Positions 48,401-59,800 of a stretch of 64,000 nt of DNA are shown here, piece after piece. Location of the stretch: assembly GCA_015227615.1 (NCBI GenBank), contig JAALGZ010000004.1:1-64000 (forward strand), in the 5' to 3' direction. Below the pieces are notes generated by a model, which ran no database searches, was not told the origin of the DNA, and was given only the letters and a program-made list of their open reading frames with translations. Position 1 is the stretch's first letter, and every line of letters begins with the position of its first letter. A program made the translations under genes and the position numbers. The stretch comes from Labyrinthula sp. Ha. Its lineage: Eukaryota; Sar; Bigyra; Labyrinthulida; Labyrinthulaceae.

Positions 48401-49979
48401 CGTTTACTGACTCTTGCTCCTATGAAGGTAAAAACATTCCTTTGTACTCATATTTCATACAGTAACCAGGTATCTGGTGCCAGGTAGATTTGTTCTTGAT
48501 TCTAAGTTGTAGCAAGAGAAATAGTTCATTTTCTTTGTATGTGTATCATTTCATGTATAAACCTAAGAGGACTAACAAGAGTAAACCCATATATCACGTT
48601 TTATAACTTTTCATTGCTAGATTATCTGGCAAGACAGTTATTTCACCCAAACATCTTCGAAATTTAACTAAAAAAATAATTACAAGGGATTTGGATTTAC
48701 TAATCTAGCCTATTTTGTAATAAAGCATTACGTTTGGAAACTGGTTTAGTGCCCTGTAAAGACCAGTTAGATCAGTGAGAGAAGCACAACCTATAAAAAT
48801 AAGTAAAACTAAATTTCCTACGCATTGGACTTACCTTGCATGTATCCGAGGTATCTTTTAATTTTCTCTTGCGTGTTAAAAAGGTAAAATAACATTAAAT
48901 TTATGGAAAAAACTTGCATTCACAAGATCATTATGCATTTTCAACTGGGGCAAATCAGATACTCACTAGGTTCACCGGTTGCTCTTAAAAACATTAGATT
49001 TTCTTTTTGGTCTGAATGTTAGAATCATATAACTCCTGCATCATGAAGGACATATTTTCTCCTGTTGTGCAAAAAAGCTTTGTTCTTTTATAACCAACTT
49101 CTTTATTCTTACCTTTAAGTAAAAATTTCCTCTTTAACTCGGGATAACAGGGTTGCAGAAGGTGTGGTTTATGTGAAATTGGCCACACACATAAAAATAC
49201 ATTTTCCTAATTTAAGTGTTTGTTACGAGTTCAAAGCTATGAAATTTGAGTAGTAATAACGAGTTTTCATTACTAAATTTGAGTTCTAAATCTCACAAAC
49301 ATGGGTGTTGTGTTATGATCAGTGCAGAGTCCACGAGTAGGAAATATAATTCACGATTACGAAGCTAATTGAACAGAGTCCAATTTGAGAGGAAATGACA
49401 CAAATTAAGCTTATTTATATGTATCATGAGGTAGCTTTTACAAAATACCTCTAAGTCATGCCATTTTCTTTTTCCATGGAACACAACCAGGAAGTGTGAA
49501 AGCACTCAAGATAAAATTAATCATGGAGGGTTTCACAGTATTCAAAAGTGGTCAAGAAGCAAAACTTTATCTTAGTACCTTTACCTGAAATTATTACAAT
49601 TATCTCTTTTTAGAAGTCATTTATTCTCCTCAGTGTTTTAATATTGCACACATCCGAGCGTTACTATTGCGGATTGGATAATTCCAGGCTATAAACAACC
49701 AAAGACAATGTACTTCTCGAGATTATATTTATCTAGAGACAATAGATAAGCCTATTACCTTGTAGTTTTCAACTTTAACTAGCTCTACACTCATGTTCCA
49801 TTTGTAGTCAAGGGTTCTCGATAACCAAAATGCAAACATGAACAACGGCTACACGAATTGCCAATGCGCAGTTGCACAGATGTCCAAACAGGACATGCAT
49901 TGTGATTTCTGGACGTTTTGGACATTCTAGAAAAACCATCTTTCGCTAGAGGGCAAATTATTAAACACTTGAGAATCAT
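45490..49979. other. 4.5-kb gene-poor stretch
   Basis: No gene that I can support. A minus-strand frame of 105 codons at 46,920-47,237 contains 'CSDSQSAI', reminiscent of RNase H domains in retroelements, but nothing around it confirms this. An AT microsatellite lies at 47,628-47,645. Upstream exons of the gene starting at 49,980 could hide near the right end. Confidence 0.45.
47628..47645. repeat. Short AT microsatellite
   Basis: About nine TA units. Confidence 0.85.
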
Positions 49980-52481
49980 ATGAAAGTTTACGTCCACTTC
50001 CCAATCCAGCAGTTATTAAATGCTATGGATGCAAGAGAACTTTCAAATGAAGAAACCTCACTAGCAGCGCTTATACTCACGGTGGACGACTCAGCAACCT
50101 GTCTGACCATTCAGCAAGATATTTTTTTAAAGGTCAAGAAGAAGTTGAAGAAGATGAGAACAAAACACGCTATAACTCCTTCCAATAACTCTAAGATTTT
50201 TATATCATTTCAAGAATTGCATTTTTCACTCTCTTTTTTCAAAGATGATGATTTCAAGACTCAAATAGATCAATCAAAACTCTTATGCGAACAAATTTCT
50301 GAAGATGAAAATGATTTATTCGTTAAACTGGTGTTAAACAAAGGTAATGACGTGGCAGAAGATGATGAGGATGATGAAGATCCTGAATCTATAAAACAAG
50401 GACTTAAAAGTATTCGAAATCAAACAAAGCAGTTTCCAGATTTATTTGAGAAGAAACAACTGCGGAAAATTCTCGAAATATCTAACAGAATATTGGGATC
50501 TAAGGCTATTACTGATGCTGCAAATCAGTTTGTTTCTATTTTTATGGAAGTCGCGGCTATTTCCCTATATAATGGTCGGATTCATCATATGAATGGAAGA
50601 AATCAAGAAGCCATGAAAGTTCTAGAACCCTTTGTCAACAAGGCAAAGAATCTCCGAAGTAGCAGCAAGGATTTTTTGATGATCAAAATAAACCTCCTGG
50701 ATACCTTAGGGGATTGCTATATGGATGATGAAAGCTACGCAGAAGCAGTGGACAGGTATACACAGGCAGTTTCATTAGCCAAAAATATACCTAGTATGAA
50801 AATGAAGCTTAATTTGAAACGAGCCAAAGCTGCCGTTATGGCTGACTACTCTGGTGATGCCTTTGGAAATTATGTTTCTATGTCTGGAACAGAAGGCGCT
50901 CAATATTTGGAACTTGCAGTGCAGAAAACAAAAGCAGGAGAAAAAGATCATTCCTATGCGGTTGATGCGCTTTCCATTGTGCACATGAAGAGAGGACACA
51001 TTGGGAAAGCACTGCAGGCTATTCTTTTGGCGTTGTTGCAGGATAATGATAACATTCCTTTGAGAAAAAATCTCGCAAAGCTGTTTAGAGATCACGGGGA
51101 TTATGTTAGAGATCACGTTTTACAGATGATTGCAGCTGCTGGAGAAAGTGCCAAAGGAAGAAATTTTGCTCCAGGAGCTTTTTTATTTTTTGGTAAGGTT
51201 TTGACTGAACATTATGTGTTTGATGAAGGGTTGAGATTTATTGAAGAAAGCCATAAATTAGCTCCATCGGCTCGTACAAGCTTGGCAAAACTGCAAGCAA
51301 ACGCGGCAAGATCACTCTCTGTTTTGTCTTCATCTTATTATAATGAAACTTTAACTGAGGTGCAGCGAAATAAGGAATGGATGGGAAAATTTGATCCAAG
51401 TTTTGCAACTCTGCTGCGAAAAATCTCTACTTCACTCGTTCGACGAAACGTTTCCTTTTATTCTGCGGATGAAGTATTTTTGTTTACACCTTTTACTCTT
51501 TAGGAAGTTGAAGTAAATTCAGAAGGAAATGATGTTGAAGGACTAGATGTATTTGATGTTTCATTATTGATATGCGTTGCAAACATGATCTTTCTCGCTT
51601 CTCCTTTGACATCTCCATCTCATGATAGATCAAAAGCCCCTCATACCTTTAAGCAACTCGGTTCTTTAGTTAAATTTTGTGAAAAGATCCTTGAAGAAAA
51701 GGGAGCTGAGTTTCAAGCACAATTGGCTCGAGCAATACCTGGAGATCTAAGAGCTTGTGTGGTGTACAAGGATCTAATTCCTCAGATATTGTCTAATAGA
51801 GACCAAGTATCGAAATCTGTACTTGAAAATAAATACCAGAATGTCGGACGCTTTTATCTCTTTGGAGATGTTGGTGCTTTGCCTCTTTCGTGGGGATCAT
51901 TTTCTAAGGAAGATAATAAAGTGTTTGAATTTATGCCGTTAATTATGCCCAACTTGCAGATCAACCTTCTTGATGAAAATGATCCTATGTTTATGAAAGG
52001 AATCTTTAATGACGCCATTAGGTTTCTCCAAAGGGATCATAACAATATTTTAAAAGACTATGCGCCTGCTCAGAAACCTACTATTGTATTGTCCTTGGGT
52101 AATGAAGATTGCAGAAATGGGATTGTTCGCGATATTCAAATGGGAAAATATGGAAGTATTTCCGAAGCTGTTAATGCGAGGATAAACATTGTAGTGGAAA
52201 GGGCAAAAGAATTAAGTAGAGTTTCGAAAGTCAGAGTGCTTGTGCTGCCAGTGTTCCCTGTAATTGAGCCTACGCTTCAAGTAGTTCAAAGTTTTAATAA
52301 GAATCTAAAGCAAAAGATAGAGAAATTAGGAGAAGTCTTTGAAGATGTATCTTTTGTGAGCGTTCTTAAGGAGCTGACACAAGACGGCGGAAAGGACTTA
52401 ATGAAGGATGAATACCTTACGGACACGAAGAGTGTTTCTCCAGCTATTGTTGAAATAATTGGAAGAAAACTTCTAGATTAA
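49980..52481 (+). CDS. TPR protein with C-terminal SGNH-hydrolase-like domain, 823 aa, one 30-bp intron
   Basis: Exon 1 is 49,980-51,473 and exon 2 is 51,504-52,481 (TAA). The 30-base GT-AG intron at 51,474-51,503 is phase 0 and ends in a stop if retained, so splicing joins two long frames. An acidic stretch ('EDDEDDEDPES') lies near 125. Helical TPR-like repeats run from about 185 to 480, for example 'LGDCYMDDESYAEAVDRYTQA'-type helices near 243-265. The C-terminal domain (about 605-823) has an SGNH-like order: 'FGDVGALPLSW' at 618 in the place of the GDS block, 'LSLGNED' near 695 in the place of GxND, and 'LTDTKSVSP' near the end in the place of DxxH. Serine and histidine of the catalytic set appear replaced, so it may be a non-catalytic fold. 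The first ATG was used; M16 (50,025) is an alternative. No signal peptide. Confidence 0.75.
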
Positions 52482-52829
52482 TCTATTTAAATCATGTTTT
52501 AGAATATTCATTGAAACAACCGTTTTGCTGCTTCTTCGTAACACTCTTCACAAGGAAGCCCTAGAATTCTAAAGTATAAACTTTGAAGAGAAGCTCGTGA
52601 AACAATAGTAATGTACCATTGGAGTATTATTTGCATCGTACATAAGTGTTCCAGCTGCCAAGAAATACCCAAAAAAAGAAAATAAATAAAGGTCCAATTA
52701 AAGCAGCTTGTAAATTCATACCACCAATAATTTACCAAGACCCTACAGAATACAGAGGAGAATAAACTATTTCGTCTATCTATACTTAATTCTAGCGTTT
52801 TGACCCTTGAATAAGCGAGGAAACTGAAC
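52482..52829. other. 348-base intergenic region
   Basis: Lies between the TPR/SGNH-like gene and the small membrane-protein gene, both on the plus strand. It must hold the terminator of the first and the promoter of the second; no specific motif stands out. Confidence 0.4.
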
Positions 52830-53272
52830 ATGAGAAAACCAAACGCCCCTGATGTGAATACAACTGAAAAACTTGAGAGAGAGCAACACTATGAGGAAAA
52901 TCTTTCACGACATAACAGCCTGCAAAGTATATTTGCACCCTTTCAAACAACTGCCTCACTGGAGTCAGGTAGTTTCTCATTCCTTATGTAAAATTAGTCC
53001 AAACAGGAGAACTAGATGGCGTATTTGCTGAACAGCAAGGGGGATTAACACGAGAGCAGCAGGAAATGCTTCAAGTAGGAATTGCTAGGAGAGGTATTCT
53101 TGGTGGGTTTCTGAAAGGTTCGAAATTTGGAGGGTATGATTACAGAAACGAAGGTGAAACGGGGGTATATCGGAGCAAATCTGTGAAGTTGATGACTCTG
53201 TTCACAGTTGTACATTTTATTGGTGCTGTTGCTTTCATTGCGGTATTGCTTTCGGAAGATGGTGCAGCTTAA
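52830..53272 (+). CDS. Small single-pass membrane protein, 137 aa, one 29-bp intron
   Basis: Exon 1 is 52,830-52,968 and exon 2 is 52,998-53,272 (TAA), joined by a 29-base GT-AG intron (52,969-52,997, phase 1). The first 100 residues are hydrophilic, rich in E, Q, R and G, with 'GGLTREQQEMLQ' in the middle. A single hydrophobic segment at about 113-131 ('LMTLFTVVHFIGAVAFIAV') is followed by only six residues, 'LSEDGAA'-like, at the end. This is the layout of a tail-anchored protein with its bulk in the cytosol. No known domain is recognised. The frame, the intron size matching its neighbours, and the clean membrane segment support a real gene. Alternative: part of a larger undetected gene model. 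Confidence 0.68.
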
Positions 53273-53670
53273 CTTGTAAAAAGCCTTTGACCATTGTTTT
53301 GTTCTAGTTCATACATATAGTTCATGAACACTTTATTCGTGTAAAATGCTTAATTTTGGGCATTTGTTGCTTATGCACACAAACTTGAGCAGGAATGTGA
53401 TTGTGCAACCAAAGATATATATCTAAAACGAATACATACGAATCGAACTTCGTTCTTCGTCTTCTTTCATTAGGTATCTTGCCCATCTTGAATCGAACCA
53501 AATCCGAGCTTAGTCAAGGCTAAGCTTTATAGTATCTGGAAGAATTATCCTAAGGTCACAAAAGGATTATCCTAAAATCACGAAAGGATTATCCTGTTTT
53601 TGCGTGATTATCTAAATTATACGAAAGTTTTAGGTTTCAAACTTTTAGATAAGAAGAATTATTTGCAAAT
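53273..53670. other. Intergenic region upstream of the exonuclease gene
   Basis: 398 bases; contains the short tandem repeat at 53,544-53,602, otherwise unremarkable. Confidence 0.5.
53544..53602. repeat. 22-base tandem repeat, about 2.5 units, upstream of the exonuclease gene
   Basis: Two full units (53,544-53,565 and 53,566-53,587) and a partial third, each starting ATTATCCTAA or ATTATCCTG, spaced exactly 22 bases apart. The last unit ends about 70-80 bases before the ATG of the exonuclease gene. Two helical turns of spacing would place the three ATTATCC words on one face of the DNA, so a regulatory role is possible but unproven. Confidence 0.6.
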
Positions 53671-55011
53671 ATGGAAAAGAAAATAAGAAAATGTTTGTTG
53701 GAACTGACTGCCCTACAAAATGAGCATGAAGTGTTCAAGAAGCACTTTACTCAGACAAAGATGTTGTACACTGATGGTTTGCATAAAGAAAACTTTAAAG
53801 TTCTTTGTTTTGATTGTGAAATGGTTGAATGCTTTGAAAGAAAGTTAGAAAGTCAAAAATCTCATAAAGTTGTTGCAAGAGTCAGTCTTCTACAACTCAA
53901 CGTCCAAGATCTAGATGCTGAGTTCTCACCAAAGGCTTTGAAATTCACAACTTTAGTGAATACATTTGTAAAAATTGACTCCAAATTTGAAGTGAATGAT
54001 TACTTAACTTATGTCTCTGGTGTGAGAAAAGAAGATTTAGAAGGGGCTGATGTCCCCACAAGAACTGAAGTGGAGTCCATGTTGGACACTCACATTTCCA
54101 CAGGAGACTTAATTCTTGGTCATTCTCTAGAAAGCGACTTCTCGGTAATTACGATTTTCAAAAAGGTCAGAGTTTTAGATAGCAGTCCATTGTACAAGAG
54201 TAAAGAAACAGATTTGATTAGATTTTCACTCCATGATTTGACAAATGAGCTTCTTGGAGAGAAAAGTGAAGTTGAAGAATTAGCTCAAAACTTCGAAAAC
54301 TTGTCACTTGGAGGAATGAAAGAACATGATCCAAATGAAGATGCGAAGAATTCAGCTAAACTTGTACTTCTTGCTGTTAAGTCCTGCATTAAAGAAGAAA
54401 AGGTGATTTTCCCTTTCTTGCTTGAAGAATTTCCAAGAGACTACAGAAAAAGATTAGTCTGCATCATAAAAGGGGAGATTTCAAATGCGTGCAATTCTCG
54501 CATTGCTTCCTCATTAGAAGAGGAACTTGCAAAAAGTGTAAGCAGAAACAAGTTTTTTCTAGAGCGTCAGAGAAGCGAATGTAGAAAGGATAGCTACGGA
54601 AAAGTTTTGAAGAAACTTTGGTACATCTCCTTCGTGTTTTCAAATGAACTAAATTTGGAGAAAGCTGTCAATGGACTTAATATTAGAAAGGGTACAAAGT
54701 TGTACTACAATAAATTGTATCAAAGATGTAAATGGATAACTCTTCTCAATGGACAAGTTTCTGTAGAGATCAAATCACCAAATTTCCTAAAAAATAAGAT
54801 TAATTTTAGCACTGGAATTTACAATGCTGCTGGAGCAAGTATTGGTAGAATCATTGGAAAAAGGGGATGTAATCTTGATGCAGTAAAAAAGAAGTATGGA
54901 GTTGGAATCGATTTTGATGATGATCAAAAACAGTTCAAAGTTTTTAGTGATAGCAGCACGAGTGTGGAGGATGCAATTAAGATGCTTAGAAATAAAGGAA
55001 AAAAATTTTGA
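53671..55011 (+). CDS. DEDDh 3'-5' exonuclease (REXO/ISG20-like) with C-terminal KH domain, 446 aa
   Basis: Single exon, ATG 53,671 to TGA 55,011. The exonuclease domain covers about 43-240. Exo I is 'FDCEMVE' (D48, E50), Exo II is 'GHSLESDF' (H151, D156), and Exo III is 'HDPNEDAKNSAKL' (H219, D224). This is the complete DEDDh set of the RNA exonuclease (REXO4/REXO1/ISG20) family, which trims RNA 3' ends. Residues 375-446 form a KH-type RNA-binding domain with a canonical GxxG loop, 'IIGKRG' (396-399 being GKRG), followed by a helix. The middle, 250-370, is charged and unassigned. Joining a REXO-type nuclease to a KH domain would give the enzyme its own RNA tether; I do not recall this as a usual arrangement. 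The tail is 76 bases from the converging TLDc gene. Confidence 0.85.
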   Translation: MEKKIRKCLLELTALQNEHEVFKKHFTQTKMLYTDGLHKENFKVLCFDCEMVECFERKLESQKSHKVVARVSLLQLNVQDLDAEFSPKALKFTTLVNTFVKIDSKFEVNDYLTYVSGVRKEDLEGADVPTRTEVESMLDTHISTGDLILGHSLESDFSVITIFKKVRVLDSSPLYKSKETDLIRFSLHDLTNELLGEKSEVEELAQNFENLSLGGMKEHDPNEDAKNSAKLVLLAVKSCIKEEKVIFPFLLEEFPRDYRKRLVCIIKGEISNACNSRIASSLEEELAKSVSRNKFFLERQRSECRKDSYGKVLKKLWYISFVFSNELNLEKAVNGLNIRKGTKLYYNKLYQRCKWITLLNGQVSVEIKSPNFLKNKINFSTGIYNAAGASIGRIIGKRGCNLDAVKKKYGVGIDFDDDQKQFKVFSDSSTSVEDAIKMLRNKGKKF

Positions 55012-55087
55012 TAAAGAGTGGTACTAAATGTAATTAATGTACAAATAAACAGTTCAGTGTCAACTCAAAAATAAATAGATACACATA

Positions 55088-56641
55088 TCAAGCGCTGTGT
55101 TCCTCTTCTTCTTCAAAAAGAGTTTCAAGCTTGGACTTTCCGGACTCAACTTTAACACCATCTAGACTTGTGTACGTTTTATTTGCGTCATCACCATCTC
55201 CGTGCGTCAACTGTCTATGGAAATGATCACACTCTAAGCGAAATTGGTGAAGCATTTCTTTTGCATCAGCTCCCTGTAGTGTATTTGCATAGTCATAGGA
55301 TCCATGGCTCACCTTGAGAACATTTTCATTTGGCATAGAGCCAGTTCTTTCTAAAAAGTGTTTCTTCATCATTTCGTTCTCTTCGCATTCTCCTACAAGT
55401 TCCTCTTCAAGTTGCTTAAAATGTCTCAATTTCTTCAATAACTTAGGATTCCGCTTGCATGAAGTAAATCCAAAGACCTCAAGTCGACGAATCTCAAAAT
55501 TCCCACTACAAATTAACTAAAAGAAACATTATTACTTTTCTTGATTAACCAATGGAGGATTACAAAACGTTTCAGATATCTTTGTTTCCCCATGAAAGTT
55601 CTCATTAACGAAAAGCGCAAAACCTGTATCAGCACCATTACCTTTTCCAACTCCAAAGAAAGTATCAGAACTAATCATAAAGGAATCATGAACTTGGTTC
55701 CACTTGTACGCTTCAAAGTCCATTTGATTAAGTTCAACAATTCGAATAAACCTTTGTTTATCCATCAACCTTTTCTCCTCTTCACAGAAACATGGTTCAT
55801 CAAAGCTAGACTTTTGTTCCACACTTGATGAAGTTAAATCAGAAAGCCTTCGAACTTTTGTACGTGTGTTTGCGCCACAACCTTTCTTCAATGCTATTGT
55901 ATCACTTTACATAAAACAAAAATAAAAAACATACCTATTGTTGAATGGCAACTCGCTATATATATCATTCAGCTTATTGTTACAGAATTTAAAAACAAAG
56001 CTTTCCCCTGTCCCATAATACTTACCTCTCGAGTTCTTCTTCCAAGCTTCTGTCATAAAAGCACCAAAAATTTCACCCTTAGTCGTTTCAATTAGAACCA
56101 CCGTATCATCTTCATCTTCAACTGCCGTATAAAACGTATCCAAATTAAGTCCATCAATTGAGTTTGAATACAACTTATACCAATAAGATGCTTTATTTCT
56201 ATAAGGAAGATTTTGCTGAATCTCTTTTATGTTCTTCGTATACAATATTTCACTACGAGAACCAACTACTCCAGGAAAAGATTTTTTCAAGTTCGTTGAT
56301 GAAGTTGATGTGGAAGAAGTTGAAGCAACAGAATCTAACCGTTTATTTCTCTTGTTAATCAATTTGTGAGATTTTGAATTTTTAATACTTTCCCAGAGAA
56401 GTTTAAATCGACTTCTATGCTTTTTTGATGAATCTGAAGCGAATGATATTTTTTTGGAAATTTCATTCTGATGCAATCGAGTTTGCGGAACCTGTGCTTG
56501 TTTGAGGGAGAACTTCTTCACCTTCTTGTGCTTTAGTGGTTTTTCGTTTGTTCGTGGTACACAAGGGGTTAGAAATTTGAACGCTGATTTCATTTTTTCA
56601 ATGCTACTTCGCCTTTGAGGCTTTTGAAAGGTTACAGACAT
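55088..56641 (-). CDS. TLDc-domain protein, 497 aa, two 30-bp introns
   Basis: Exons on the minus strand are 56,641-55,935, 55,904-55,536 and 55,505-55,088 (TGA). Both introns (55,905-55,934 and 55,506-55,535) are exactly 30 bases, GT-AG, phase 2, and contain stops if retained. Residues 1-130 are basic and low-complexity (a Ser/Thr run near 105-115). The TLDc fold runs from about 130 to 373: 'LPYRNKASYWYKLYSNSIDG', then 'IFGAFMTEAW' and 'GTGESFVFKF', and after the first intron 'YKWNQVHDSF', 'FFGVGKGNGADTGFALFVN', 'FHGETKISETFCNPPL', ending 'FEIRRLEVFGF'. Compared with typical TLDc proteins (OXR1, NCOA7) there is an insert of about 60 residues in the middle. A helical, charged C-terminal extension of about 120 residues follows. 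TLDc proteins act in oxidative-stress tolerance and V-ATPase regulation; the role here is inferred. Confidence 0.85.
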
Positions 56642-56889
56642 ATTATTTTTTCAGTTGTCTTGTTTCAACAGTTTAGGAGCACTCTTGTCTAGATTCTGTT
56701 TCTTCTGATTTCCGAGATTTTGGGCAAATCAACTGGTATGTCTGTATCAGACATTCTCTCATTTCCAGTTCTAATGCCCAAAATTTTGTAACTTCAAAAA
56801 TGACAGAACGCAACAAGTTGTCCAACTCTGAGTACAAACACCTTGAGCACCTTCTAGTGAAGAACCAGGGCATACAAACCAACTTAGAC

Positions 56890-59800
56890 AATAATTAGAA
56901 TGGTTCTGTGTCAACACAGAGGGACTTGATGCCACGAGAATTACTTAGTTACTCTCACTTTCCTCAAGGACAAAAGTTTTGATGATTCAAGAACTGAACC
57001 AAATTGGCTTTGAAAAGATGAAGGAAAAGGGCGACTGCTAGTATAGCTGCGTGGAGTTTTTTTTCTAAATACTGCGGTCCAAAGTTGAAGGTGCAGAGTT
57101 CCTAGCTGGCGAAATGATCTCGCATGTCAGGGATACTTGGGCTTGGAGGGACAGGATCCTGGAAACCAGAATTAAGCACAAACCTAAATGAAAACTACTT
57201 TTTTTGAACTGCTAAGCTACACAAACTGGCTACGGATGAAAATATTGCTCAGATTTTCTAAAATAGCAGGCGAAGATAATGGAGAACAAGAACAAGAGAA
57301 TATTATGGGCACTGTATGATGACTTTAACCCTCTCATTGGAAGAGAGGATCAAGATATTACTAAAAAATATAGATTTTATGAGTGTTCTTACTTAAATAA
57401 AATACTAGTTACTAATCTTATGCAGAAGTATGAGGTAACAATCACAAACACCAAGGCAGTAACTTGGAAACGAGATAAAAAGAAACATTCTATGAATACT
57501 CCTAGATCATCTGCTGAGGTCATTTAAAAATAGACTATGTACTTTTAGCACACCCTTAAGAGAAAACCTTTTGAAGCAATGAAAGACATCCCGAAGAACC
57601 TTCATGAAAGAATAAACTTTAGTCCCAGTACCCTGCAGATATCCATACATTAGCACTCTAGAAACTCTAGGCCCAGCGTGAGAAAAACCTTTGAAAATAT
57701 AAATTTTCGAAACAAATTGGAGTTGGTAGTTAGAACAAAAGTCTAAATCGAGAAAACAATAAAAGAGGAACAAGGTGAAGCAGATACATACATCCAATTG
57801 ACAAAAGTTATCCAAACAATTCTTGAACGCCATCTACATTCGGAGGATATTCAGATGAAGAAAGAAGGGTCTCCGACTGAATGCTGGAACCCATTTAGGA
57901 AAAATCAGAGGCCTAGTTAATACCTATAATTGAAAAAAACAAAAAAAAAGCTTAGAGCGACCATCAAGTAAGCTGCAAAAGAGTATAACAAAGTTTGGGT
58001 GGAAGCATGTGGCAAATGAACCAAAAGCTACTTTGACTCCGACCAAGAGAGAACTGCTAATCAGCTGATGCGTAAGTTAAAGTCTACTTGCAAGAAAATC
58101 GGTAAAGAATAGCGAGATAGAATGGGAACCAAGGCAGCTACAATAGTGTCGACTCTAGGTACTTGCAGACTAACTAGAACTTCAGCAACAAACTCGGAAA
58201 CCAACTTCCCAGATAATGAATCAGGAAATACAATGCTACCGTAGACCAAATTTGCAATTGAAAGCATCATACAGGATAGACACTAACTCTCTAAGAGTAG
58301 ATAAACTTCGCGAAACTTTCTGAACACAAAAGAATAGTAAAGCTGTAGACGCTGGCATTATCTCGAAGGAGGTGTTGAAAAGTCCCTCTATGATTCAGAT
58401 ATTAATCATTAAGAAAGTTTAAAAAAATGCTTAGAGGTGGGAAATTTAAACTTAAGACACTGAAGAAAATCTCCACCGCGGATATATCTTTCATATTAAT
58501 AGGCAAAAAGATCTAAGGGCAACCCAACTTTGTTTAGACCAATAGCTCGCTTCACACAGCCTTCAAATTAGTAACCAAAATAATTAATTAAAGAATAAAA
58601 GAAGTTATTGAGAAGTTACCTGACTACCAAGCTGGCTCTAGGAAACAACGACGAGTCTCTAATAAAGTTGTACTAATAGATAGAGTGCTAATACAGACAC
58701 TAAGGGATGGAATAAAATGAAATTCCTCTTTCGCAGAGCTTCAGAAACCTTTCGATATTATTTCTCACAGCTTCATGGAAACATCTATGCTGGAACACAA
58801 TACCACTAAAAAGATAGGATAAATTCTTCTTATATTTCATAGAAAAGCTATAGTTCAAGCCGTTGAAGGAACACAAAGAAGTAGACCAGTGAAGTTTTAT
58901 ATAGGTAAGCTACAATTGGACTTTTTATCTCAACTTCATTTTGTTCTAGCTCTAAGTTCAATAATAAAAAGAATAAACCTACACGACGCATCTAAAATAC
59001 AAATTCTTTCAACCCGTTACAAATACTGTGCTTTCACTGATGATATAGCAGTTCTTTGTCAGCAGGATAAATGTATCAAAAATTTCATTTAACAACCTTC
59101 CAAACTTGAACTTGGAACTTTCCTAAGAATAAACATACAAGCGAAAAAAAATTAGCAGACATTTAATTCAACTTCGCAAAACAATACCTGACACTGATGT
59201 GTTTAATATCTTGTACAAGTTTTCTTGCGAAAGATATGAAATATTCTACAATGCGGCTAAATCTTTGAAATATCACAATTTGCTTTGGTCCTATGGGACT
59301 AAAATATAAATAGAATTATTATTTTGGCAGTTACTCATGCCATACAAATTGTTGAAGAGAGAATGCAAGCCAAATCAGATACCATCTTAATAAGCGGGGG
59401 AAATGTGGAAGCGGCGAAAAGTTACATGTATCCAGGTATTAACATAGACTGCCATGGTACAAAAGTTGCGGTTATTGTCTTTAAAATATCCTCGGCTGGG
59501 GAATTTTTTTGATTTCAGGGATCTTATTTGATCGCATAAACTGCAAATGAGGACCAGAAAGATCCCAGCAAGCGCAGTGATAATATCCACAATCCTCTAT
59601 GTATTCAAAAACTGTCTCTACGCATCAGAAATAAACAAATAAGTAAGCTAAAGAGTCTCAGGTACTGAACAAACTTTAGAAAGCCTTGAAAACATAGTTA
59701 TCACTTTGTAAGCAACAGGCTTGAGCATCCTAGAAATAATTAAAGATAGGACAGGTAAATACCACGACTTTCAGAAATACCCGGTGTACATAATGTTAGG

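Noticed and set aside
51474-51503. Two separate genes, 49,980-51,503 and 51,567-52,481
   Set aside because: The in-frame stop lies in a 30-base GT-AG intron like the others here; joined, the frames are continuous.
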